Source of the DNA: Rippkaea orientalis PCC 8801
Lineage (GTDB): Bacteria > Cyanobacteriota > Cyanobacteriia > Cyanobacteriales > Microcystaceae
Assembly (NCBI RefSeq): GCF_000021805.1
Contig: NC_011726.1
Coordinates: forward strand, 3,132,097-3,196,096
Length of the DNA: 64,000 nt
Reading direction: 5' to 3'
Shown: one piece after another, positions 1-9,142 of the stretch
Numbering within the stretch: the first letter of the stretch is position 1
Layout of the letters: the number at the start of each line of letters is the position of its first letter
Translations under genes and position numbers: made by a program
Notes under the pieces: model-generated
Databases searched by the model: none
The model's input: the letters and a program-made list of their open reading frames with translations, nothing else
Told to the model about the DNA's origin: nothing

Positions 1-1508
1 CGTTAAATACAATTCAAACAACAATTTTACCCCGTCTCTGGGTGGTGACTCAAGGAACCTTTGTTAATGATCCGTTAACAAAGTTTTCCATAGCACAGAC
101 TCCCGTCTGGGGGTTAGGACGGGTCATTGCGTTGGAATATCCTGACCTCTGGGGAGGCCTTATTGATATTTCTACGCAAAACTCTGAAAAAATAGTCAAA
201 AATCTGGTAAAAGAACTATTAAACCCTGAAATTACATCAGAAGTGGCTTTAACACCAGAAGAACGCTATGTATCAAAGTTGGTTCCCTATTCCGCTAATA
301 GGCAAGAAGTTAATTATTTTGGTGATAATGAGGCTTTTTACTTGATAACAGGGGGATTAGGGGGTTTAGGCTTAAAATTAGCCGATTGGATGGTTAAACA
401 AGGGGTAAAAAACCTTGTTTTAGTAGGTCGCAGTCAACCCAAACCTGAGACATTACAAGTCATTGCAGATATGCAAAAACAAGGTGTAACCATGGATATC
501 CAGCAGGTTGACGTTGCGAATGGGGAAGAGGTGGCTAAATTACTGCAAAAATACCCTAATTTACGAGGTATCGTTCATTTAGCGGGATGTTTGGATGATG
601 GAGTATTAAATAATCAAACCTGGGAACGTTTTACTAAAGTGATGTCTCCTAAAGTTGCTGGAGGTTGGAATTTACACTTTTATTCACAACATTTAGTCTT
701 AGACTTTTTTGTTTGTTTTTCCTCCATTGCCTCCCTTTTAGGATCTCCCGGTCAAGGAAATTATGCTGCAGCAAACGCTTTTTTAGATGGGTTAGCCGAG
801 TATCGTCAATCTCAGGATTTACCAGGATTAAGTATTAATTGGGGTCCTTGGTCAGAGACAGGAATGGCTGCTTTTTTAGATAATAAAGGGGAAAAACGCT
901 GGTCAACCGCAGGGGTTCGGTTTTTAGATATTTCAGAAGGATTTGATCTTTTAGGACAATTAATTAAAGCTAATACACCACAAATTGCTGTTTTTCCTGT
1001 TGATTGGTCTAAATTTTTACAACAATTTCCCGTGTATCAAAAAACAGCTTTACTCTCAGAAATTGTTCAACAAACTGACCCCAAAATTAATAGATCGCTT
1101 TGGGAACAATTGGGACAATTATCTCCTAAACAACAGCAAAAGCGTTTAACTGAACACATTCAACAAGATGTTGCTATGTCACTCGGGTTAAACCCGACAG
1201 AAAGATTAGATCCCCAATTAGGCTTTTTTGATTTAGGAATGGACTCATTAATGGCTTTAGAATTTAGAAACCGATTACAAGTTAATTTAGGGCGATCGCT
1301 ACCCTCTACACTCACCTTTGATTATCCCAATATTGACGCGATCGCTACCTATCTTTTAAAGGATTTAACCAACCTAACTTCTCTTAATACCCATGATCAA
1401 AATACACCTCAATCGATTGATATTAATGACTTAGAACAATTGTCGGAGGATGATTTATGTGCTTTTATTGACCAAGAATTTAATGCGATTATCCAAGAGA
1501 AAAGCTAA
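1..1508 (+). CDS. Type I polyketide synthase, C-terminal part (KR-ACP), 5' end outside window
   Basis: The frame is open to the left edge (codons start at base 3), so this is the end of a larger PKS. A ketoreductase domain is visible: NADPH-binding GGLGGLG near 350-375, catalytic Ser in [10 protein letters not shown] near 715-740 and Tyr in GNYAAANAF near 760. The LDD motif in HLAGCLDDG (about 577-600) is the signature of B-type ketoreductases, which give a D-configured beta-hydroxyl. An acyl carrier protein follows, with the phosphopantetheine Ser in GMDSLMALE near 1240. The acidic tail ([17 protein letters not shown]) resembles a PKS C-terminal docking segment. The next PKS gene starts 55 bp downstream, so this module should pass its beta-hydroxyacyl chain to that KS. 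Loading and KS/AT domains must lie upstream of the window. Confidence 0.93.
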   Translation, partial: LNTIQTTILPRLWVVTQGTFVNDPLTKFSIAQTPVWGLGRVIALEYPDLWGGLIDISTQNSEKIVKNLVKELLNPEITSEVALTPEERYVSKLVPYSANRQEVNYFGDNEAFYLITGGLGGLGLKLADWMVKQGVKNLVLVGRSQPKPETLQVIADMQKQGVTMDIQQVDVANGEEVAKLLQKYPNLRGIVHLAGCLDDGVLNNQTWERFTKVMSPKVAGGWNLHFYSQHLVLDFFVCFSSIASLLGSPGQGNYAAANAFLDGLAEYRQSQDLPGLSINWGPWSETGMAAFLDNKGEKRWSTAGVRFLDISEGFDLLGQLIKANTPQIAVFPVDWSKFLQQFPVYQKTALLSEIVQQTDPKINRSLWEQLGQLSPKQQQKRLTEHIQQDVAMSLGLNPTERLDPQLGFFDLGMDSLMALEFRNRLQVNLGRSLPSTLTFDYPNIDAIATYLLKDLTNLTSLNTHDQNTPQSIDINDLEQLSEDDLCAFIDQEFNAIIQEKS

Positions 1509-1563
1509 TAGCCGTTAGCCTCCGACAAAATCAATAGAGTCAAGCTTAAAAATAATTAAAAAA

Positions 1564-4500
1564 ATGAACAATCAACCTGACACACTTAACCAACTTTCTC
1601 CCTTGCAAAAAGCAGCTTTAGCCGTCAAAGAAATGCGGGCTAAATTAGAGGCAATGGAGGAATCTTTAGGCGAACCTATTGCCATTGTTGGAATGGGATG
1701 TCGGTTTCCTGGGGGATACCACGATCCCGACTCCTTTTGGGAGGGGTTATGTCAAGGAATTGATGCGACGAGGGAGATCCCCCGCGATCGCTGGAATGTG
1801 GACGCTTATTACGACCCCAACGCTGAAACCATCGGCAAAAGCTACACTAAACGGGGAGGCTTTTTAGAGAGAGTCGATGAGTTTGATGCCGACTTTTTTG
1901 GACTAACCCCCAGAGAAGTCACCTTAATGGACCCACAACAACGATTATTACTAGAAATCAGTTGGGAAGCCCTAGAAAATGCTGCGATCGCCCCTAACCA
2001 ACTCATGGGTAGTCAAAGCGGTGTCTTTTTAGGGATCAGCGTCAATGAATATGGTCATCAGACCCTTGGGGGGAACCCTGAGGCGATCGATGTTTACACC
2101 GCAACGGGGAACGCTTTAAGCATTGCTGCGGGTCGTTTAGCGCATTATTTCGGGTTCCAGGGTCCCGCATTGGTGGTTGATACTGCTTGTTCGTCTTCCC
2201 TAACTGCTATCCATTTAGCCTGTCAAAGTCTCCGTAAGCGAGAGAGTAACCTAGTCATTGCAGGGGGCATCTTTTTGATGTTATCTCCCCATAGCTTAGT
2301 GTCTATGGCTAAATTAAAGGCATTATCAGCCGATGGACGCTGTAAGACCTTTGATGCGTCGGCTGATGGTTATGGTCGGGGGGAAGGTTGCGGTTTAGTG
2401 GTCTTAAAACGTCTATCCGATGCGGTGGCCGAGAATAATAGAATTTTAGCCGTTATTCGGGGGTCAGCGATTAATCAAGATGGTCGCAGTAGTGGGTTAA
2501 CGGTTCCCAATGGTCAGTCCCAACAAGCTTGTCTTCGGTCTGCGTTGCGGGACGCAAAGATTGATCCATCCTCCGTTAGCTATGTGGAAACCCATGGAAC
2601 GGGGACAGCTTTGGGTGATCCCATTGAAGTGAAAGCCATAGCCGAGGTTTATTGTACGCTTAAAAACAGAAAAACGCCTCTGAGTATTGGATCGGTCAAA
2701 ACCAATATTGCCCACCTGGAAGCCGCAGCCGGGGTAGCCAGTTTGATTAAGGTGGTGTTAGGGTTAAACCATCAAAAATTGCCGCCTCATCTCCATTTAA
2801 AGCGATTAAATCCCCATTTAGAAGGGCTTTCTATCAATATTCCCACGGTTTTGACTCCTTGGACGGTAGAAGCGGGACAAAAGCGAGTAGCGGGGGTTAG
2901 TTCCTTTGGGTTTAGTGGGACAAATGCCCATGTTGTGGTTGAAGAATGGAATGGGCAACAGTTAACAGGCAATAGGCAACAGGAAACCGGGAATTTTCCT
3001 TATTTATTAACGTTATCGGCTAAAAATAATGAAGCCTTCAAAGCATTAGCGAGTCGTTATCAGCAATTTTTAGTTAATCATCCTGAGATAGCGTTAGGCG
3101 ATGTTTGTTTTACGGCCAATACGGGGCGATCGCACTTTAATTATCGTGGGGCAATTGTTGCAGAAACGAGAGAAGAAATGATCCAACAATTGTCAGAGTT
3201 TGCGCTTTTAGGCGTTGATGAAACCCAAAAAATGACTCCGAAAATCGCCTTTTTATTCACGGGTCAAGGGTCACAATATGTCAACATGGGTTATCAACTC
3301 TATCAAACTTTCGCTGTTTTTCGAGATGCCTTAAATGATTGTGATAACTTATTAAAACCCTATTTAGACAAGTCTTTATTAACTATTATTTATCCTGTTG
3401 AGGGAACAAATAATAGCCAAAATACAACTCTTTTAGATCAAACAATTTATACTCAACCTGCTTTATTTTCTCTTGAATATGCTTTAGTGAAATTATGGCA
3501 AAGTTGGGGCATTAAACCTGATATTGTGATGGGTCATAGTGTCGGGGAATATGTGGCTGCTTGTGTGGCAGGAATTTTTAGGTTAGAAGATGCCTTAAAA
3601 TTAATTGCCCAACGGGGTCGCTTAATGAATGAATTGCCCCAAACTGGATCGATGGTCGCTGTCTTTGCTTCAGAAACTATTGTTAAAGAGTTTATTGTTT
3701 CCTGGCAAGATAAGGTGAGTATTGCTGCGGTTAATGGGTCTAGTAGTGTCGTCATTTCTGGCGATAAAGAAGCAATTAAACGTATTGTTGCTAAGTTGGA
3801 ATCTCAAGGCATCGAAACACGACAGCTTAATGTTTTTAATGGCTTTCATTCTCCTTTAATCGAACCGATACAAGATCAATTTTATGAAGTGGCAAAAACC
3901 ATTAATTATCATCACCCCAATCTTGAGATTATTTCTAATTTACAAGAATCTCCTGAACAGATGGCATCGGCTGACTATTGGTGTCGTCATCTTCGGGAAC
4001 CTGTACAGTTTTTTGCAGGAATACAAACCTTAAGAAATCAAAACTATCAGCTATTTTTAGAAATAGGATCGAGTCCAACGCTGATTAAAATGGGACAACG
4101 TTGTTTTGATCAACCGATAGGAACTTGGCTACCTTCTTTAGAACCAAAACAAGCTGATAATTTTGTTATTTTGAATAGTTTAAAAATGCTTTATTCTCAA
4201 GGTATTACAATTAACTGGCAACAATTTTATCAAGACTTTTCCTATCAACCGATTGCCTTACCAACCTATCCCTTTCAACGACAACGGTATTGGCATCAAA
4301 AGGCTTCCTCATACCAAGACAAATCCTCTTCACAGTTTTCTCTTTTTCCCCTCTTAGATCAACGAATTTCTTCTCCCCTAAAACCTATTCAATTGACCTC
4401 TCAAGTTAATCTTCAACGGCTACCCCTAGTCAGGGATCATTGTATTAATGGAATGCCTCTTATGAATTTAGTGGTTTACTTAGAAATGGTCTTTGAAGGA

Positions 4501-5613
4501 GTTAAAGCGGTTTGGGGTAAATCAATTAGTCAGGTAGATAATTTTAAAATTGTTCAAGCTTTAATTTTTTCTGATGAAAATAGTCGTAATTTACAACTCA
4601 TTTTTACCCCAGAAGATGAACAAACACTAACCTTTGAAATCTTTAGTAGCTTGGTTTCAAATAGCTTTGACTTAGAAACAGAAGACAACTTCAATAAAAC
4701 TCATGATCATTGGATACTCCATGCAACCGGAAAGATTGTTTTAGGAGAACTTGAATCTGCTAAAAAAGACTTAAATTCTCTAGTATTTGATAATCTTTCT
4801 GACCAATATTCTGAAACCCTATCGGGACAAGAATTTTATCAACAAATTCAACAGAAAGGCATTATTTTAGGAGAAAGTTGTCAACAAATTCAACAAATTT
4901 GGCGCAACAATGGAGAAGCGATCGCACGCATTAAAACAATGGGTGAAACTCCCTATATTTTGCCATTACGAGAAATTGACGCTTGGATTCAAACTTTTTT
5001 GGCTACTTTCAACCAAGATTCTGACTTATATTTATTAGTCGGATTAGAAAGCTTCCGTTTTTACACCTATCCTCAACATTCACCCCCTCGCAACTGGATG
5101 GGACAAGCAAAACTGACCCCAAGTCGGTATCAACAAGAAACCATTTTCGGGACACTTTCTCTGTTGACGGAGGATGGTTACTTAGTTGGAGAAATCATCA
5201 ATGCTGAATTAAAACGCATTAACGTCGATAAAACCCAATTAAAACCTCAAAATTCTTTTTCTTTAGTTCCTCAAATCCCTAAAATAACCCGAGAAAGCCT
5301 TTTAGAAGCTAATCCGATTGATTGTCAGTCCATGCTGCAAAGCTACATTCAAGCAACCTTGGCTAACTCTTTGCAAGTATCCCTCACCGCGATCGATCCA
5401 CAACAGTCCTTAATTTACCTTCTAGACTCCCTGATGGCTATGGAGTTGAGGAGTCATCTAGAGAAAGATCTCGGACTGTCTGTGTCCCTCGAATATCTTT
5501 TAGGCGATCGCAATATTCAACAACTGACCACCCTTTTACTCGATCAACTGGCGATCGCTACTATGACCCCTTCTACTGAATTTACCGATGATATGGAGGA
5601 AATTTTGCTATGA
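1564..5613 (+). CDS. Type I polyketide synthase module, KS-AT-DH-ACP
   Basis: A 1349-residue single PKS module. Residues 1-35 form a helical docking start; the KS spans about 36-460 with Cys209 in DTACSSS and both His motifs (THGTGTALGD, NIAHLEAAAG). The AT spans about 555-850 with Ser659 in GHSVGE and His762 in GFHS, the malonyl-type pattern. A double-hotdog DH-like region (920-1190) keeps His959 in the HxxxG motif and Asp1139 in the DxxxQ motif, but the usual Pro-Gly after HxxxG is Asn-Leu. The ACP has Ser1289 in LLDSLMAMEL. There is no KR domain, so the DH has no hydroxyl made in its own module; it may act on the product of the upstream KR, or be idle. The stop codon overlaps the next start (ATGA at 5610-5613), indicating translational coupling. 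The KS-AT linker carries a short repeat-derived stretch (see findings). Confidence 0.95.
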   Translation: MNNQPDTLNQLSPLQKAALAVKEMRAKLEAMEESLGEPIAIVGMGCRFPGGYHDPDSFWEGLCQGIDATREIPRDRWNVDAYYDPNAETIGKSYTKRGGFLERVDEFDADFFGLTPREVTLMDPQQRLLLEISWEALENAAIAPNQLMGSQSGVFLGISVNEYGHQTLGGNPEAIDVYTATGNALSIAAGRLAHYFGFQGPALVVDTACSSSLTAIHLACQSLRKRESNLVIAGGIFLMLSPHSLVSMAKLKALSADGRCKTFDASADGYGRGEGCGLVVLKRLSDAVAENNRILAVIRGSAINQDGRSSGLTVPNGQSQQACLRSALRDAKIDPSSVSYVETHGTGTALGDPIEVKAIAEVYCTLKNRKTPLSIGSVKTNIAHLEAAAGVASLIKVVLGLNHQKLPPHLHLKRLNPHLEGLSINIPTVLTPWTVEAGQKRVAGVSSFGFSGTNAHVVVEEWNGQQLTGNRQQETGNFPYLLTLSAKNNEAFKALASRYQQFLVNHPEIALGDVCFTANTGRSHFNYRGAIVAETREEMIQQLSEFALLGVDETQKMTPKIAFLFTGQGSQYVNMGYQLYQTFAVFRDALNDCDNLLKPYLDKSLLTIIYPVEGTNNSQNTTLLDQTIYTQPALFSLEYALVKLWQSWGIKPDIVMGHSVGEYVAACVAGIFRLEDALKLIAQRGRLMNELPQTGSMVAVFASETIVKEFIVSWQDKVSIAAVNGSSSVVISGDKEAIKRIVAKLESQGIETRQLNVFNGFHSPLIEPIQDQFYEVAKTINYHHPNLEIISNLQESPEQMASADYWCRHLREPVQFFAGIQTLRNQNYQLFLEIGSSPTLIKMGQRCFDQPIGTWLPSLEPKQADNFVILNSLKMLYSQGITINWQQFYQDFSYQPIALPTYPFQRQRYWHQKASSYQDKSSSQFSLFPLLDQRISSPLKPIQLTSQVNLQRLPLVRDHCINGMPLMNLVVYLEMVFEGVKAVWGKSISQVDNFKIVQALIFSDENSRNLQLIFTPEDEQTLTFEIFSSLVSNSFDLETEDNFNKTHDHWILHATGKIVLGELESAKKDLNSLVFDNLSDQYSETLSGQEFYQQIQQKGIILGESCQQIQQIWRNNGEAIARIKTMGETPYILPLREIDAWIQTFLATFNQDSDLYLLVGLESFRFYTYPQHSPPRNWMGQAKLTPSRYQQETIFGTLSLLTEDGYLVGEIINAELKRINVDKTQLKPQNSFSLVPQIPKITRESLLEANPIDCQSMLQSYIQATLANSLQVSLTAIDPQQSLIYLLDSLMAMELRSHLEKDLGLSVSLEYLLGDRNIQQLTTLLLDQLAIATMTPSTEFTDDMEEILL

Positions 5614-8600
5614 ATCTCAATGAATTACTCAGAGAACTATCTAAAATTGGCGTAAAATTGTCATCTGAAGGCGATCAGCTAAAAATTCAGGCAGCTAAGG
5701 GAGTCTTAACCCCAGAATACCGCGATCTCCTGATTCAACATAAAAACGAAATTTTGGCTTTATTACAACAAAATAGCCATCAAACCAGCCTTCCTCCCAT
5801 TATTCCCGATCCCGAACACCGTTACGAACCCTTTCCCCTAACGGATATGCAACACGCTTTTTGGGTGGGACGAATGGGGGTTTTAGAATTAGGTCATGTA
5901 GCCAATCATGGGTATTATGAAATAGAAGGTCAAGACCTCAATTTAGATCGCTTAAATTGGGCATTAAATCAACTAATTGATCGTCATGATATGCTGCGGG
6001 GAGTGATGTTACCTGATGGACAACAACAGGTTTTAAAAGAAGTCCCTCCCTACGAAATTAAAGCCCTTGATTTACGAGAAAAAGCTGAAGCGATCGTCAA
6101 TTTTCAGATAGAAGCTATTCGCCAAGAGATGTCCCATCAAGTTCTGCCTTGGGATCAATGGCCATTATTTGAATTTCGGGCAACGTTATTAAATCAAGGA
6201 AAAATTCGTCTACATATTAGCTACGATTTACAGATTTTTGATGCGTGGAGTCTGTTTAGATTATTTGAAGAATGGTTTCAACTTTGCCAAGATCCCCAAA
6301 CCGTTTTACCTCCCCTAAATTTCACCTTCCGTGACTATGTTTTTGCCGATAAAGCATTACAAGAAACGCCCTTATTTGATCAGTCCCGTGACTATTGGTT
6401 AAAGCGTATCGACTCCCTTCCCCCGTCCCCCGATCTTCCCTTAGCCAAAAATCCCAGTACCCTACAAAAACATCACTGTCAACGCTTCAGTGGAGAACTC
6501 GACCGAGACACTTGGCAACAACTAAAAAAACGGGCTACAGCCGCCGGAATGACCGCCTCTGGGGTCTTATTAGCTGCCTTTGCTGAGGTTTTGACCCGAT
6601 GGAGTAAAAGTCCTCGATTTACCCTCAATTTAGCCCTATTTAACCGCCTCCCTTTTCATCCCCAAATTCACGATATTTTAGGCGATTTTACCTCTGTCAC
6701 CCTCCTAGCAGTGGATAACACCACCCCAGACACTTTTAAACAACGTGCCCTCCGCTTACAACAACAACTCTGGCAAGATTTAGACCATCGCTATTTTAGC
6801 GGGGTTCGGGTCATGCGGGAATTAAACCGTCTTCATAAGGATGTTCCGTCAGCCATGCCCATTGTCTTTACCAGTACCCTTGGGTTTGAAGCCTTGGGAC
6901 AAGAAACCTCCGCTTTTGATCGCTTAGGAAAGATGGTCTATGGGGTCAGTCAAGCGTCTCAAGTTTGGTTAGACCATCAAGTGAGTGAATACCATGGGGC
7001 ACTAAGGTTTACTTGGGATGCCGTAGAAGAATTGTTTCCCCCTGGCATGATCGAGGATATGTTTAAGGCTTATGGGGCGTTAATTGAAGGATTAGCTACC
7101 TCTGAGGCATTATGGCAAGAAACCAGTCTTCCTTTACTCCCTAGTTGGCAAATTGACCTACGAAAAGCGATTAATGCCACAGAAATGCCTCTTCCTGATG
7201 TCACGTTATGGGATTTGTTTACAAAACAGGTGAGTGTTCACGGGGATAACCCTGCGGTGATTAGTTCTAAGGGAACCTTAACCTACAACCAACTCTATCA
7301 ACAGTCTTGTCAACTGGGACAGCATTTACGCGAGTTAGGAGTTAATTCTAATGAATTAGTAGCGATTCTCATGGACAAGGGATGGGAACAAATCGTCGCA
7401 GTTATGGGCATTTTAGCAGCAGGGGCAGCATATCTTCCCATCGATCCCAATCTTCCGCCTGAACGCATCGCTTATCAGCTAGAAAATAGTCAAACTAAAA
7501 TTATTCTGACCCAATCTTGGTTAGCAGAAGGGAATACAGAATGGGCAATAGTCAATGAACAACAACGAACTATCCTCTCACTTAATACCTTCCCCCCCTC
7601 ACCCCCTCACCCCCTCACCACCTCCCCCTCTCCCTCCACCTCCCCTGACGATCTCGCTTACGTCATCTACACCTCCGGAACCACGGGTTTACCCAAAGGG
7701 GTGATGATTTCCCATCGGAACGTCGTCAACGTGGTCACTTACACTAATCAACGGTTTGGGGTGACGGAACGCGATCGCCTTCTGGGGTTGACCTCTCTTA
7801 ATCATGACCTCTCGGTTTACGATATTTTTGGGGCTTTAAGTACCGGGGCTAGTATAGTTTTACCTGATGGCGATCGCGCGAAAGATCCTCACCATTGGAC
7901 TGAGTTGATGTTGCAAGAAGGGGTGACGCTGTGGAACTCGGTTCCAGCCATGATGGAGATGTTGCTAGACTATTTAGAAAATTCAGCAGTTTTAGCCCCT
8001 AAACAGTTAAGATTAGCGATTTTAGGCGGAGATTGGTTGCCCCTAACTTTACCGAACCGTCTGCGATCGCTAATTCCAGAAGTCCAAATGCTGAGTATTG
8101 GAGGACCGACGGAAACGACGATCTGGAATATTGGCTATGAAATTGACACCGTTGATCCCACTTGGAAAAGTATTCCCTATGGTCGTCCCATGGGCAATAG
8201 TCAGTATTATATTTTGTCGGAAACCTTAGAAGATTGCCCGGTATGGGTTCCTGGACAGATGTATTGTGGGGGAGTACAGGTGGCTAAGGGGTATTGGCAA
8301 GATGAGGAAAAAACCCGCGATCGCTTTATTCGTCATCCCCGGACGGGTGAACGCATTTATGCAACGGGGGATCTCGGTTGTTATCTTCCTGATCGCAACA
8401 TCCAAATTTTAGGACGGGTTGATTTTCAAGTGAAGATTCGGGGACATCGTATCGAAATAGGTGAAATTGAGGCAATTTTACGGCAACATCCAGGGATTAA
8501 CGCCGCTTTAGTCCAAGCTGATCACAATAAACTGTTTGCCTATCTCATTGCTAACCCTAATGCTTCGCCAACTATTGCAGAACTTAAAGCGTTTCTGAAA

Positions 8601-9083
8601 AATAAATTACCCGATTATATGATTCCTTCTGGTTTTATCTTTTTAGAGGAATTTCCGTTATCAGCTAACGGAAAAGTTGATCGGTTATCTTTACCTAACC
8701 CAAGGAATTTTAGAGAACAAGAAGAATTGGCTTATTTAGCCCCACAAACCGAGTTAGAAACCCTAATTTCCCAGGCTTGGAAAGAGGTACTAAAAATAGA
8801 AAAAATTAGTGTTAGTAGTAATTTTTTTGACTTGGGAGGAAATTCTTTGCTAATCACCAAAGTTTATGGTAAATTAAAACAGCAACTACCCCAAACAATA
8901 AATCCTTTTTCTGTGGTAGACTTGTTTAAGTATCCCACGATTGAATCTTTTAGTGCTTATCTCAGTGAAACAGAAAATCTGACCTTACTTTCAGATATGA
9001 ATAAGCAAAGAGAAGAAGCTTTAAAACAAGGCAAAAATCGCCTTCAACAGAAATTCAAGCGATCGCGCCAACTAAAGCTTTAA
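5610..9083 (+). CDS. NRPS module: docking-Cy-A(Cys-like)-T (heterocyclisation)
   Basis: Residues 1-55 resemble a TubC-type N-terminal docking domain, typical of NRPS subunits that receive a chain from a PKS. A heterocyclisation (Cy) domain fills about 70-500: the condensation HHxxxDG is replaced by DxxxxD (Asp206-Asp211, in SYDLQIFDAWS), the hallmark of Cy domains. The A domain (530-1030) has YVIYTSGTTG, GHRIEIGEIE and a C-terminal NGKVD Lys. Its pocket reads D-L-Y-N...I-W, close to the published cysteine code DLYNLSLIWK. The carrier has Ser1079 in DLGGNSLL. Predicted role: add Cys and close it to a thiazoline; no oxidase domain is seen, so it should stay a thiazoline. A Pro/Ser-rich insert sits just before the A3 motif (bases about 7590-7650). 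The basic tail (KQGKNRLQQKFKRSRQ) may dock to the next PKS. Confidence 0.93.
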   Translation: MNLNELLRELSKIGVKLSSEGDQLKIQAAKGVLTPEYRDLLIQHKNEILALLQQNSHQTSLPPIIPDPEHRYEPFPLTDMQHAFWVGRMGVLELGHVANHGYYEIEGQDLNLDRLNWALNQLIDRHDMLRGVMLPDGQQQVLKEVPPYEIKALDLREKAEAIVNFQIEAIRQEMSHQVLPWDQWPLFEFRATLLNQGKIRLHISYDLQIFDAWSLFRLFEEWFQLCQDPQTVLPPLNFTFRDYVFADKALQETPLFDQSRDYWLKRIDSLPPSPDLPLAKNPSTLQKHHCQRFSGELDRDTWQQLKKRATAAGMTASGVLLAAFAEVLTRWSKSPRFTLNLALFNRLPFHPQIHDILGDFTSVTLLAVDNTTPDTFKQRALRLQQQLWQDLDHRYFSGVRVMRELNRLHKDVPSAMPIVFTSTLGFEALGQETSAFDRLGKMVYGVSQASQVWLDHQVSEYHGALRFTWDAVEELFPPGMIEDMFKAYGALIEGLATSEALWQETSLPLLPSWQIDLRKAINATEMPLPDVTLWDLFTKQVSVHGDNPAVISSKGTLTYNQLYQQSCQLGQHLRELGVNSNELVAILMDKGWEQIVAVMGILAAGAAYLPIDPNLPPERIAYQLENSQTKIILTQSWLAEGNTEWAIVNEQQRTILSLNTFPPSPPHPLTTSPSPSTSPDDLAYVIYTSGTTGLPKGVMISHRNVVNVVTYTNQRFGVTERDRLLGLTSLNHDLSVYDIFGALSTGASIVLPDGDRAKDPHHWTELMLQEGVTLWNSVPAMMEMLLDYLENSAVLAPKQLRLAILGGDWLPLTLPNRLRSLIPEVQMLSIGGPTETTIWNIGYEIDTVDPTWKSIPYGRPMGNSQYYILSETLEDCPVWVPGQMYCGGVQVAKGYWQDEEKTRDRFIRHPRTGERIYATGDLGCYLPDRNIQILGRVDFQVKIRGHRIEIGEIEAILRQHPGINAALVQADHNKLFAYLIANPNASPTIAELKAFLKNKLPDYMIPSGFIFLEEFPLSANGKVDRLSLPNPRNFREQEELAYLAPQTELETLISQAWKEVLKIEKISVSSNFFDLGGNSLLITKVYGKLKQQLPQTINPFSVVDLFKYPTIESFSAYLSETENLTLLSDMNKQREEALKQGKNRLQQKFKRSRQLKL

Positions 9084-9142
9084 AACTATCAAATTTTTCT
9101 AAAATTAATACCCCTTAATAAAATAGTTAACCATAAAAACCG

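Noticed and set aside
5800-7100. Ordinary condensation domain
   Set aside because: The HHxxxDG motif is absent and DxxxxD is in its place, which marks a heterocyclisation domain.
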